Origin: Glebionis coronaria
Lineage: Eukaryota; Streptophyta; Magnoliopsida; Asterales; Asteraceae
DNA: 64,000 nucleotides
NCBI GenBank assembly: GCA_025667525.1
Contig: CM046875.1
Coordinates: forward strand, 292,497,147-292,561,146
Reading direction: 5' to 3'
Positions within the stretch are counted from its first letter, which is position 1, and every line of letters begins with the position of its first letter. Below, in pieces: positions 12,066 through 22,414 of the stretch. The translations under genes and the position numbers were made by a program. The notes beneath the pieces were generated by a model that saw only the letters and a list, made by a program, of their open reading frames with translations, was not told where the DNA came from and made no database searches.

Positions 12066-12582
12066 TGTTAGGAATAAAATGTAGCCAGTGCACTTGGACG
12101 CTGATAAGAAGAAAACAAGCGTTGATAAGAAAAAAACAAACGTTGACAGATCAAGCATTGACAGGAAGAAGTCAAGCGTTGATAGGTTGAAGACAAGCAC
12201 TGATAGAAAGATATGGTCTACGCATATTATGTTTCTAGTTTGTTTCTAGTAAATATTGGATCAACAATGTATTTTCTATAATTATCTTTACCTAGAATAG
12301 CTGATACGTAGACTCTTGTACAAGGTTTCTTATGTCTATAAAAGAAGACCTTTAGGTTATGTTTCATATAAGTTTTTCATACGTTTAAACACATTCATTG
12401 TAAGCAAGTTCGATTCAATCAATCAAGTGAAAGTTTGTTTTACAACTGTTTGTGTGTTCTTGTTTAGGTATTAATTCAGCATAATACTTGAATTGTTTTA
12501 TACACAACAAAGTTTCTCTACGTGTATAACTTGATCTAATCTCGTTTACACAAGCTAAATCGATCTAAGTTTGGGATCAACA
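12066..12582 (+). repeat. Sirevirus A LTR 2 (517 bp)
   Basis: It starts TGTTAGGAATAA and ends GGGATCAACA. It carries the same array of GCGTTGA-type motifs near 12095-12205 and a TATA-like CTATAAAAG at about 12336. On its right side a second polypurine tract-like sequence, in opposite orientation, abuts the LTR. Confidence 0.8.
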
Positions 12583-13869
12583 GCTTCCCCCTAAACCGAC
12601 AATCCTCATAAGCAACTTCAAAGCTTTCAATAAAGCTTAGAATGATTAAGTGCACAATGGAATTTAACAAGCAAACCCCATCATATGAAATGATAATATT
12701 ACTATGAGAGATTGAAAGTAAGGGGCACACCAAGTAGATCAGCAACTTCTCTTCTCACACTTGAATAATTCTTCTGAATTTTTCTTCCCCCTGAAAATTC
12801 TAGTTATGCATACTAGAAAGAATGAAGACATTTCTTCCCCCACGTAGTTGAAGAAAGTAAACCAATCCCAAGTATGAAGCTCAAATACTGAATTAGACAC
12901 TTTATCCCATTCATGAAGTTGACATCGTAACACCAGAGTCAATTAAATCCCGAAAATGCACATATCCTCTTCTGGAGATGCACCAGAGTCAATTAAGTCC
13001 CGGAAGTGCATATCTCTCCATATAGGGTAATGATGATGAATAACTGCAACATCTAAACAATTAAACATCGAATCAGTAGTGTACCGTTTAGAGATTGATA
13101 ACGCGACGAGTTAAAACACTGATTTTCTCTGTGGTTATGACAAATGTCTTCCCGGAGTGTCTTCAAATCAAAAGAAGGTATGAAGTTCACCACGTGTACT
13201 AGTTGTGCATTCAATGTGTCTTCTTGTTCCCCCTTGATGGTTTCGAAACCTCAGAACCAGCAATAAATCGTACGCACATGTACCTGAAATCTCGTGAGAA
13301 TAATAAATAAGATGAATTACATATTTTGTGAGAATCAACTGCTGATCGAAATTCTATACTCATAAACTCTCCATGGCCATCTTTACCAACCCCCTTGTAG
13401 GCAATTTGAAGTGACCACTGATAGAATGAATCGGATATACCAAACATGAAACTGAATAAGAATCCCTCGATCTTGTGACTTAAGCTTGCACAATTATTTA
13501 ATGAGGAACGGTGGAGAAATCTCTAAGTACCCAATACATCACTGAGGAAGTATATAAGCACAACACCTCTTGAAATTATCCACGTCGACTAAGCGCGTGA
13601 CAGTGAGTACAACAATGTAACCCCATTAAGTGATAGTTATCCGAGTCATCAACCAACCACCCCGAACCCGGAAACTGGATAAACAAGTCTTCATTCTAAG
13701 ATTAAGCACGAGCAAGTTATCTTTCAAAGATAAAATAAGTACACGCTTTCGAAAAATCCGTCTTCAACTTCACATAATTTATACCCGATCAAACAAATCC
13801 GTAGCCACTAAAAATATACCCATTTTTCTTTGGTCTTGACAAAATAAATTTTGTCACATTGTCACATTT
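12583..13869 (-). other. probable Sirevirus 3' non-coding remnant
   Basis: No long reading frame. On the minus strand there are several G-rich purine runs (GGGGGAAG at about 12586, 12785 and 12835), like the repeated polypurine-type tracts in the 3' region of elements B and C. A short tandem repeat with CACCAGAGTCAATTAA occurs near 12930-13010. I would assign it to the 3' region of a minus-strand Sirevirus, with low certainty. Confidence 0.3.
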
Positions 13870-14940
13870 ATTTGTCACCATCATTATTTCTCGTGACTTG
13901 GTCTCGTTTACAAGCCCATTTTATTACAACAAATGCAACGAATGCATTGTAGCAACATACGACCCATCATGGTATATCAAATCCAATACCAGCTCTAATA
14001 TACGTAGTATATTTCACGATGTTTCTTAACAATCAGCCCAAATTTTGACTAATATCATACGGGCCCATGATAGGAGTTGATAAGTTAAGACCATGAAATT
14101 GGGTTATATAAGAATTGTTAATCCCTTAAGTCACACATATTAACCTAAACCTAATATCTTCATCAGCCGACACCAATCACATAGTAACCTCCGTCTCATC
14201 CTTTACCCCCATTTTCTCTCCATCAAACGCATCTACAACGCACATCTCACCTAAACTTCATCTAAATCCGAATCTCATCTACTCCACTTCCATCATCACT
14301 CGATACAAACAAATACACAACTATATTTTTATTTGACCGAAACAAATATAACTCTCCTTTATCCATCAATCACGAAACCCACATGTAATTATAATACTTT
14401 GAATCATCTCACCACGCACGTAATGACCCCTTTAATTCGTTTTTGGTAGTAAACAAGAGATCATAACAGATTTTTTTAGCCATAGGTGAAATCAAGTAAA
14501 GTCACGAAGTGAAAGCTCTACAAGATCCGTTAAGGGTCTCGGGTAAGATATGATTTCGTGACTGCATGTGGGTTTCTCATAAATCGAAACAATTATAGTT
14601 TGTAACATAATTGTTATGAAACTATAATTATATTCGAATATTAAATATGGTGAGAACCATTTACAGATCTATGATGCATGTTTTTCAAAGACAAAATCTG
14701 TAAAGATTTTGTTACATTGAACCAAACTGAGATCAAGTTAATTTTTTGTTTTTAATGTTTTGAGTCTAGATGCGATGAGGATTAGTTGACGATGGGATAG
14801 GTTAGTTTTGGTGTTGATTGGAAGTAATAAGGTTGGATTGATATGGTAAATTCGTGGTTCTGGTCAAGTCTTTTAAGGTCTCGGCAAGTTTAAAACAAGA
14901 CATACTATTTTTGTTAAACAGTCACAATGTTTTTCTTTTA
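13870..14940. other. unassigned non-coding stretch
   Basis: I recognise no protein or repeat family here. On the plus strand TTATATAA at 14104 could be a TATA box. The C-rich stretch after it looks like a transcript leader, and CGGGTAAGAT near 14538 resembles a splice donor. It could be an old host promoter with a first exon, or the leader of a lost element. Confidence 0.2.
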
Positions 14941-14949
14941 AACAGCATC

Positions 14950-15165
14950 GCAATTTCTAAAAATGAGTCCATCGCGGTCCTTTTAAATGCATGCCATCGC
15001 AGCCAAGAGTACACCATCGTAGCCTGATTCATCGCAACGAGTCATCGCAGCGAGTCGTCGCAGCGAGTCGTCGCAGCGAGTCGTCGCAGCGAGTCGTCGC
15101 AGCGAGTCGTCGCAGCGAGTCATCGCAGCGAGTCATCGTATTCATCCATCGCAATCAATGCGATC
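14950..15165. repeat. TCGCAGCGAG tandem array
   Basis: A 12-base unit GTCGTCGCAGCGA, varying to CATCGCA, is repeated at least ten times. The core 15040-15130 is nearly perfect, and the flanks hold spaced CATCGCA copies. It lies downstream of the primer binding site of the minus-strand element with the LTR at 15627, so it may be a leader array like the one in element C. Confidence 0.8.
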
Positions 15166-15170
15166 TTATC

Positions 15171-15611
15171 TAAGCGTTGTCCTTTTTCTGTTTTTCCAGG
15201 AACTTGTTTTTCTGGGCACAATCTTCATCTTCAAAGCTAAAAATACCAGAAAAACCCATAAAAACTTGTAACAACCATATCCGAATTCCCTGTAAAAGTA
15301 TTATAACTTTTTAAACAGAAAAGTTTGGACAAATTTAGATATCAAAAACATTGACCATGAGAAAACTCAAACTTTGACCATAGATGATATACTTTTTGAC
15401 CAGAGACCAGAGAAACCATGGACTTATGATACTTGGACTTATGATACCGTGACCAGAATAGACATAATGATAATACTATGATATGACAAATGATAAACCA
15501 TGACAAATAAGAACTGTGACAAAAAAAATTATATCAGATTCAGACCATAAAAAGAATTTTGACCACCAAATCAAGAACAAAAACAACACGACGATCCAAG
15601 AATTGAATCGT
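15171..15611 (-). other. leader region of a minus-strand copia remnant
   Basis: Non-coding. On the minus strand, scattered TGGTCA and CATGGT words occur between 15340 and 15490. It connects the primer binding site at 15612 with the short-motif array. No gag could be read. Confidence 0.35.
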
Positions 15612-15624
15612 GGCTCTGATGCCA
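15612..15624 (-). other. primer binding site (initiator tRNA-Met type)
   Basis: The minus strand reads TGGCATCAGAGCC, one base different from the usual TGGTATCAGAGCC, and is separated from the LTR by two bases. Confidence 0.7.
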
Positions 15625-15626
15625 AT

Positions 15627-15909
15627 TGTGGGTTTGCTATATATGATTCAGTGGTCTTGGTGGGTGGTGGTAAGTGGTGGCTGCCATGGTGGAGAGAGAG
15701 ATAGAGGGTTATGTGTGAAAAGAAAGAAAAATGTATTAAACACAAGTGAAGACACAAGCAACAACCCCTCCTTGGAAGCCTTGGAGGGGTATATATAGTC
15801 ACAAACCACAACTAAACTATACAACATTTCATAGTCTAGTCTATGCGTGTGTGACTATGATAACTAATAAGAATTCTTAAATGTCGTCACATAAAGTGAA
15901 TTTCCAACA
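15627..15909 (-). repeat. copia LTR without visible partner (283 bp)
   Basis: It begins TGTGGGTTTG and ends TTCCAACA, bounded on the left by the primer binding site. On the minus strand, a TATA box (15790-15798) is immediately followed by the hairpin arms CCCCTCC and GGAGGGG, as in the LTR of element C. No second copy was found in the window, so the body of this element is missing or unrecognisable. It lies directly against the start of the copia B pol fragment. Confidence 0.65.
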
Positions 15910-15914
15910 GTATT

Positions 15915-17422
15915 CAACTCACCATGTTGATTCGTCAAATATGCATACGTTTTACCAACGACATCCTTCAACACATCATTGGACCCGAGATCATCCTTTG
16001 GTTCAAGTAATTTGAAACCCTTCACTGCTTGTTCGTACAAGATGACAACTAGCCACCGATGGCGATGTTTGTATGTTCGCACTCACCGTGAGTACAACTG
16101 AACCGAAACACATCAAAGAAGACATGGCTAATCATTCTTGGATTGAATCGATGACGGAAGAACTTCAACAATTTGAAAGACTTAAAGTCTAGGAACTTGT
16201 TAACAGACCATATGATGTGATTCCATTAAATCTTCGGTTGATCTGGAAAAACAAGATGGATGAAGAAAACACGATCATCAAGAACAAAGCTAGGCTAGTG
16301 GCTAAGGGGTATGGCCAGAAAGAGGGAATTGATTTTGACGAATCATTTGCACCAGTTGCTCGTATGGAAGCGGTCAGGATTTTCCTTGCTTATGCTGCAC
16401 ATAAGGGATTCACTGTTTATCAAATGGACGTGAAGACGACATTTCTGAACGGTCCTTTGAAGGAAGAAGTCTATGTTACGCAGTCGGAAGGATTCGTTAA
16501 TCCTCATTATCCTAACAAGTTGTATCATCTCCACAAAGCACTTTATGGACTCAAGAAAGCTCCAAGGGCGTGGTACGATGAGCTCTCGAAATTTCTGGTA
16601 TCCAAAGGTTTCTCAAAAGTTTCCATTGATCTAAGTCTGCTCACTTATAAATATGGGGATGACATTTTGCTCGTGCAGATTTATGTTGATGACATTATTT
16701 TCGGGTCTACAAACCTAAAACTTTCAAAATGGTTTGAAAAAAGTCATGCACAGCAAATTTGAAATGTCAATGATGGGCGAACTAAAATTCTTTCTAGGAA
16801 TTCAAGTTCACCAATCGCCAAGTGGTTTCTTTATAAACCAAGCTAAGTATTGTCAAGAGATAATCAAAAAGCATGATATGACTTCATGTGACCCCGTTGG
16901 GACACCATTATCAACCACATCGCTAGATGCTGACTTAGAGGGAAATGCCATAGATCAAAGGAGATATCGTTCCATGATCGGTTCCCTCATGTACTTGACA
17001 GCAAGCAGACCTGATATTTCACATGCTACGTGTTATTGTGCATGATATCAAGCACGACCCACTGAAAACCACCTCAAGGAGGTTAAACGGATCTTTCGGT
17101 ACCGCAAGAATACCATTCACTTGGGACTCTAGTATCCGAGGGAAACCGGTTTCTCTCTAACGGCCTATTGAGATTCTGATCATGCAGGGTGTCTTGATAC
17201 ACGAAAAAGTACTTATGGTTGTGCATAATTTCTAGGTCAAGATAAGCTTGTGGGATGGTCTTCCAAGAAGCAGGATTGCACGTCACTTTCATCAGCCGAA
17301 GCGGAGTATGTATCTCTATCTGCGTGTTGTGCTCAAGTTCTATGGATGAGAACACAACTCACGGATTATGGCTTCCACTTTGATAAAGTACCTATGTACT
17401 GTGACTCAAAGTCGGCCATAGT
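15915..17422 (+). pseudogene. copia B pol fragment: RT and RNase H, first part
   Basis: From about 15930 the plus strand codes for the integrase-RT linker (WTRDHPL), RT with [25 protein letters not shown] and the active site YVDD near 16680, then RNase H with SSAEAEY and CDSKSAI. Stops occur near 15990, 16025, 16195, 17045, 17130, 17170 and 17228. A frameshift lies near 16735. The frame stops at 17422 only because element C was inserted there; it resumes at 34025 in the same codon context. This copy is dead and served as target for C and D. Confidence 0.87.
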
Positions 17423-17753
17423 TGTAGAATATTGATAATCAATGAATCTATGAAGGGGTTTGTTGATTTCTAGAGAGAGAAAGTTAGAGAGAGAAAGTGA
17501 GAGAAACTATGTGTATTTTATTAATATAGAAAACATGAAATGACAACAACCAACCCCTTTCCATGGTGGAAAGGGGTATTTATAGTTCCAAGTCATAAGT
17601 GGACTTGGGCCGGTCCATGACAAGCCCATGGACCGGTTCTTACTTAAGTTAATAAGCAAATAATAACTAATTACTAACTACGAGCTATTACAACATAAAT
17701 CATATTGTGGAGTGACCGATACTTCTAAAATACATTAAAACGTATTTCTAACA
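17423..17753 (-). repeat. 3' LTR of Sirevirus C
   Basis: TGTAGAATATTG to CGTATTTCTAACA, 331 bases. On the minus strand, the TATA box at 17576-17585 is followed by a perfect hairpin with arms CCCCTTTCCA and TGGAAAGGGG (17554-17576). Confidence 0.95.
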
Positions 17754-17769
17754 ATCTCCCCCTAAGGGA
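17754..17769 (-). other. polypurine tract of Sirevirus C
   Basis: The minus strand reads CCTTAGGGGGAGAT directly before the LTR start TGTTAGAAATACG. It primes plus-strand DNA synthesis. Confidence 0.75.
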
Positions 17770-20002
17770 GGTCACTCCACGTTACAAAGTTCTAAACCTA
17801 GCATACTATACTAAGTCTTCGTTCTTTAGCTCGTAGTCCTTTCTTCTTTTCTTTCTTTTGTTGTGAATATGTTGGTTTGATCTTTTTGGCTTTGACTTGA
17901 GAGCATTGTTCTTTGGCCTTTCATGTGCGATCTTTGCCTTTCTTGTGAACTTTGCCTCCTCGTGACTTCATGTTCCACACACTTACGTCTTTTTGTTGGA
18001 TTCTTGAAAGCTTCAGAGTTTGATACAGCGGAAGACTTCATCTTGTACTTTCTTGAATTTTTGTTGCAAAAGACATAAGCATGTGGGAACGACTTTTACA
18101 GGTACACCGCAACACCACCGTCTTCACTGGTACACAGCAACGCCACCGTCTTCAACAGGTACTCAGCAACGCCACCGTCTTTAGCAGGTACACAGCAATG
18201 ACACGAATAAAATGGCTTTGAACATTTTATTCTAATTCGGTAGCATTTTACCTCCGGTCGGTGAAGACCGTTGGACGATATTAGATATCGTACCCGTGAC
18301 GGATAGTTTCAATTAAGTAACTTCCTGACAGGATTTCGCGGGTAAACCCGTTCTCTTTATTCGACCGTCCAAAGCTGACTGCGAACATAAAGAGTGAATC
18401 ACTTGGATAAATTATCCTTGTGATTAAACGCCGTCAATTCATGAAACCTGGAACAAGTGAATTTCAATTAAGATTTTCACCATCGTTGCTTTCCAGTTGT
18501 CACGAGCTCGATTCATAAAGAATCTTGCACGTTACCTACCAAGTGCTGTTTGATGTTGACACTAGAAGGATTTCCACTCGTCACTGTGGTCAATAAAGAG
18601 TCACTCTGAGTGTTCTGGCAAGATCATATGATAATGCGAAGAGGCCTGGAACGAGTTTAAGTTCAATTAAGAATTAAACCACTGTTACCTTCCAGTTTTT
18701 CACAAGATTGGTTCTAAAAGAACCGCACGTGTAACCTACCATGAGCTTGTTTGATGTTGGCTCAAGCAGGATTTCCATCTTCATTGTAATACTTACGTAT
18801 TACTCGGATGTTCTGGCAATATTACAGAAATATTGCGTAGGACTCATGAAAATCTCTTACTTTTCACAGTGTGTGAGAAAGCAAGGAATAAAGGAAAGTG
18901 TCCTAATGAGACTTTTGATGATCTCTTGGCTCTAGACTCGATTGTGCGTTTTGATTTAGTGAGCGATGGCTGGAGAGGAGTGCCACCTTTTCAATACCAG
19001 TTTATTCGCAGTGAATAAACCAATAGATAACGTGTTGATCTCCGTGTGATTAAAACAAATACCTTTTGAGAGATATTTGAGTTAGCTGGGGAAGGGTTGT
19101 GCATTGCATCACTGGGTCCATGATGTCTTTCTTCAATACCGAGAATCATTAGCAAAAATGACCTCAATAGCATATGTATTGACCCGGTTTCTGCCTAAAG
19201 TTGTAAGGAGGGCTTCTTTCTTTACACCCTTTATCTTTACATTTCTTTTTCATTCTTCAACCCCTTCAATGCTTACCAATACGTCATCACTAGCACCTTG
19301 TTGTGATTGTTCCAGTGCTAGCTTAAGTACTTGGTCGGCATTCAGCTACGTTCACATTCTTTCTCCATCTTTCCTAGGACTTCTAATTCTATCTAGGGAA
19401 TTGTCCTTGGGAAGATTCCATCGGCTCTGATGAATCATTGGACTAAACCTATTCCTACCACCCTTTTGTCACCACATCCGTCGTGAATTAAGCGTGTTTG
19501 GGAAGGAATTGCCACCATGAAAAATCATTGAAAATCACCTAAAGTACTTGTGATATTGAAATCAAAAGTTTTGTACCTTAGGTGTTTTGTTCATCAAAAA
19601 CGCTCCCCCTTAACACGTGCTTTACACATATTAAGTTGGATAATCTTTAAGTCTTTTTTCATCTTTTAGCCAAGTATCACTTACGTCTCCTTAATCCCAT
19701 TTTCTCCCCTTATCCAAAATGTTAACCATTAATATTTGGGATATTGAATGGATTAACCGGTCTTTGGGTAAAAAATGAAACTGATGTTTGGCCGTAGAAC
19801 AAGTTATTGCTCCCCCTTAAGTTAATAAGGGGTAGTTGTAGTGCTTTGGTATGACATATTTTGAAAGATTTAGAATCTCGTGTGAAATTCTTGAAAAATT
19901 ATCATACCTTAACACTACACCAAGCCATTCAAGCACATTATTCACAAATTTACATATTCACAATTGAAAACCAATATAAAGTGACCTGAGATGTACGACC
20001 CA
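17770..20002 (-). other. conserved 3' non-coding region of Sirevirus C
   Basis: No credible coding sequence on either strand. Near 18100-18200 a unit of about 36 bases (GTACACAGCAACGCCACCG) is repeated four times. Near 18430-18840 a unit of about 200 bases is present at least twice. The block 19190-19420 and the 200-base units are closely similar to the plus-strand region 42560-43430 in copia B. Extra polypurine tract-like runs (AAGGGGGAGC on the minus strand) occur near 19602 and 19811. Confidence 0.65.
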
Positions 20003-22390
20003 TCAGATGGATCGTTGCAGTAGCTTGTGGTGCACTAAATACGGTCTTCCACCCACGAATCTTTCCAAGCTCCTCATCAATCTACGTTCACGGAGCTTTT
20101 GATCGATCTTTTTGATCACATACTTTGCCATCTGCCGGTAACCCGGATGCCAATCCTCCGTCATCTCTGGCAAAGTCCCACCCGAGTTCAGATGCTCCAT
20201 CTTTTCTCTAACTTGTATAAGAGTTCCATCACTATACTTGTGGAGCTCCCCCACCCTCATAAACTTCATCAAACCTCGACTGTTCAAGTAGAAAATGCCG
20301 GAATTCGGGACAGAAATGCCGGTATAAGGACATCTTTCTACATGTTGAGGTAGCACTTGATTCACAGGACGGGTTAAATTGAGCTTCCTCTGATAGCTTT
20401 CGACTCCCAACTGAAGATCTTCAACTCGTGACTTGATGACAACGCTTCGTGTGAACATGCGAAGTGCTGTATTCAAAGCAATCAGGTCTTCACGAGGAAT
20501 GTGTGTAAGTTGATCTCGGGTCATCAGAAGCAGCATATCTTCGATATCCTCAAGGCGAATGATGGAAAAATCTCCTTGCTGGATTTTGTATTCCCTGTCA
20601 TCCTCCCTTTTCAAGCGAATCTCCGTCACATGATAATAGCCGTTCTTGGCTTCAGTTTTCAACCCTAAAATGCTGGAGATGCGGATATCTGATCTAACGA
20701 TGCTTCCAGAATTGATCAAGCAGCAACCCCTGTACGCCCTTCGGATTCTTTCGTCCCAATGAGATGCACCTATGACAGCATACATATCATAATTACGATT
20801 CATTTTTGGGACCCAGAGTCGATTTACCTTTTCCTCGATGAAGGGTATTGTCCCCCAGTTGGCAGCTTTCAGCAAAGTCAGGGATGTTGCGTACTTTGAT
20901 GACCCCTTTAGTAGATACACAAGATCATTGGTGACGAAGAAGTCAAGAGCGATCTGATTATCTTGAGCAGGATCCATTGGAGGTGGAGCTCGTTCTGATA
21001 CATGAAGACCTGGCCGTTGAACGGTATTCAGAGCCTTCAGGATTTCATCGGCATAGTACTCGAGCTCCATTCGGGGTAATCGGGTTTTGGCACGCAGTCT
21101 ATTATCTTTCAGTGCTTTCTTTACCAAGGATGGAGTAACCGAAGTCTTATACTCATGAGCAAGAAATGCACATAAGTCAATCGGACTTCGGATACGGAGA
21201 TACAGCACATCTTTGTCAGCATCTGTGATCGGATCATATTGTGCTGCTGCCGTGATCCAAGCTTGTGGAGGTGCAGACTCGTCTATCTCCAACGTGTCTT
21301 CCCAGGCACGAATGCTTGGTTCAGGAACCGTAGATTGTTGTGCTTGTTGTAGAGGAGTGGAAGTGCGAACATCTACTGGTTCAGTTTCAGGCATTTCGGC
21401 AGTGTCACGAACTGGGGAGTGTTGTGCAGCTTCGGGTTCGGTCACTGATTCTGCAATCACAGGAGGAACAACAACAGAACTAATGGGGTTAGTGGTAATA
21501 GGTAAAGATACAGCGATAGAGATACCGGGAGCCGAAGACGCTGTAGTGGCATTCACATCGTGGCGCCACTTAGTTCGTCTCGATTCCGAGGATGTCGATT
21601 TGTCCTTCTGTGCTGCATCTTTTGTGGACTTGGTTCCAGTCTTAGCAGCAGTTTTCTTGGAGCTGGTAACCTTGTCTCCCTCTTTCGGCTGTTCACCCCC
21701 ATCATCATCATCCTGATTGTCATCCCCGTTACTACCCCTAACACTCTCCTGATTCTCATCACCACCATCATCGCCATCATCATCATCCTCATCCTCGTCA
21801 TCATCCTCATCATCATCATCACCACCCTCGTCATCGTCTTTATCCTTTTCTCCTTCTTCTTCTTCTTCTTCCTCTTCTTCACCCGTACCCTCTTCTTCAC
21901 TCTCTTCCCTTTCTTCCTCAGGTAAGATGTGATATGGTACCACACTTCCAAACATTTTGAATAATCTATCATCCTCCATGATAGCATCATTCAGGGATTT
22001 ATATAGAGCCCGTTGAATCCTCGACTTGTTAAATGACCCAAGTTCCACCATACGAGCCTTAAGGATCTTCTTCAATTCAAAATCCGTCAGGTCATAAGCA
22101 ATCTTGTAGGCGGCTTCTGAAGGATTGGATGATTTGACCATCAAGTTGTCAGCAGCAAGTGTCTTCAACTCGTCACGAAGCTTAGGCATTAAGGATTCAA
22201 CGGATTCTTGCACTCTTTCTTTCACAGATGCTTCAAGTGCTTCTTTTTGTTCCTTATATTTATCCCTCATCGCTTGAAGTCTGGTAATGCGTGCAGCATG
22301 CTTATCAGCCTCAGCCTGCTTAACCCGAGCAAGTTCTTCTGCATGTGCTTTTCTAGTCAACTCCATATCTGAAGCGAACCTAGCAATCAT
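20003..22390 (-). CDS. Sirevirus C ORF3, C-terminal part (795 aa open)
   Basis: This frame continues the 22415-23947 frame after a single TAA at 22415-22417; both are in register. The ATG at 22390 may be only an internal methionine. Residues 1-95 form a charged helical segment, probably a coiled coil (LTRKAHAEELARVKQAEADK). Residues 150-215 are a strongly acidic run of Glu and Asp. A Ser/Thr/Pro-rich part follows. The C-terminal 400 residues look like a folded domain with DLCAFLAHEYKTSV, SHWDERIRRAYRG and GVESYQRKLNLTRP. The last block is a word I associate with Asteraceae Sirevirus proteins. Its function is unknown. I see no membrane anchor, so calling it an envelope would not be supported. 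Confidence 0.75.
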   Translation of the reverse strand: MIARFASDMELTRKAHAEELARVKQAEADKHAARITRLQAMRDKYKEQKEALEASVKERVQESVESLMPKLRDELKTLAADNLMVKSSNPSEAAYKIAYDLTDFELKKILKARMVELGSFNKSRIQRALYKSLNDAIMEDDRLFKMFGSVVPYHILPEEEREESEEEGTGEEEEEEEEEGEKDKDDDEGGDDDDEDDDEDEDDDDGDDGGDENQESVRGSNGDDNQDDDDGGEQPKEGDKVTSSKKTAAKTGTKSTKDAAQKDKSTSSESRRTKWRHDVNATTASSAPGISIAVSLPITTNPISSVVVPPVIAESVTEPEAAQHSPVRDTAEMPETEPVDVRTSTPLQQAQQSTVPEPSIRAWEDTLEIDESAPPQAWITAAAQYDPITDADKDVLYLRIRSPIDLCAFLAHEYKTSVTPSLVKKALKDNRLRAKTRLPRMELEYYADEILKALNTVQRPGLHVSERAPPPMDPAQDNQIALDFFVTNDLVYLLKGSSKYATSLTLLKAANWGTIPFIEEKVNRLWVPKMNRNYDMYAVIGASHWDERIRRAYRGCCLINSGSIVRSDIRISSILGLKTEAKNGYYHVTEIRLKREDDREYKIQQGDFSIIRLEDIEDMLLLMTRDQLTHIPREDLIALNTALRMFTRSVVIKSRVEDLQLGVESYQRKLNLTRPVNQVLPQHVERCPYTGISVPNSGIFYLNSRGLMKFMRVGELHKYSDGTLIQVREKMEHLNSGGTLPEMTEDWHPGYRQMAKYVIKKIDQKLRERRLMRSLERFVGGRPYLVHHKLLQRSI

Positions 22391-22414
22391 CTCCTCTTGG
22401 GCTTTCCTAGATTC

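Larger units (their letters stand above)
5445..12582 (+). mobile_element. Sirevirus A: 3' half plus a deletion copy sharing an LTR
   Basis: The order on the plus strand is post-pol spacer, ORF3 pseudogene, polypurine tract, LTR (9638-10151), a shortened internal region that holds only ORF3, polypurine tract and LTR (12066-12582). Gag and pol are absent; the upstream part lies beyond the Athila-like insertion. The two internal parts and the two LTRs are related but differ at many positions, so this is an old tandem structure. It may have formed by recombination between LTRs of two copies. The decamer family GCGTTGACAA / ACGCTGACAA recurs throughout, in spacer, ORF3 and LTR. Confidence 0.75.

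Noticed and set aside
14991..15173. Frame with repeated SSQRVVAASRR words
   Set aside because: Translation of the TCGCAGCGAG tandem array.
19104..19430. 108-codon plus-strand frame
   Set aside because: It lies antisense in the non-coding 3' region of element C, and the corresponding region of copia B does not keep the frame.
21213..21925. Open frames on the plus strand rich in Ile, Ser and Ala
   Set aside because: They are the antisense of the acidic Asp/Glu run and linker of ORF3; the low-complexity GAT/GAA codons leave both strands open.
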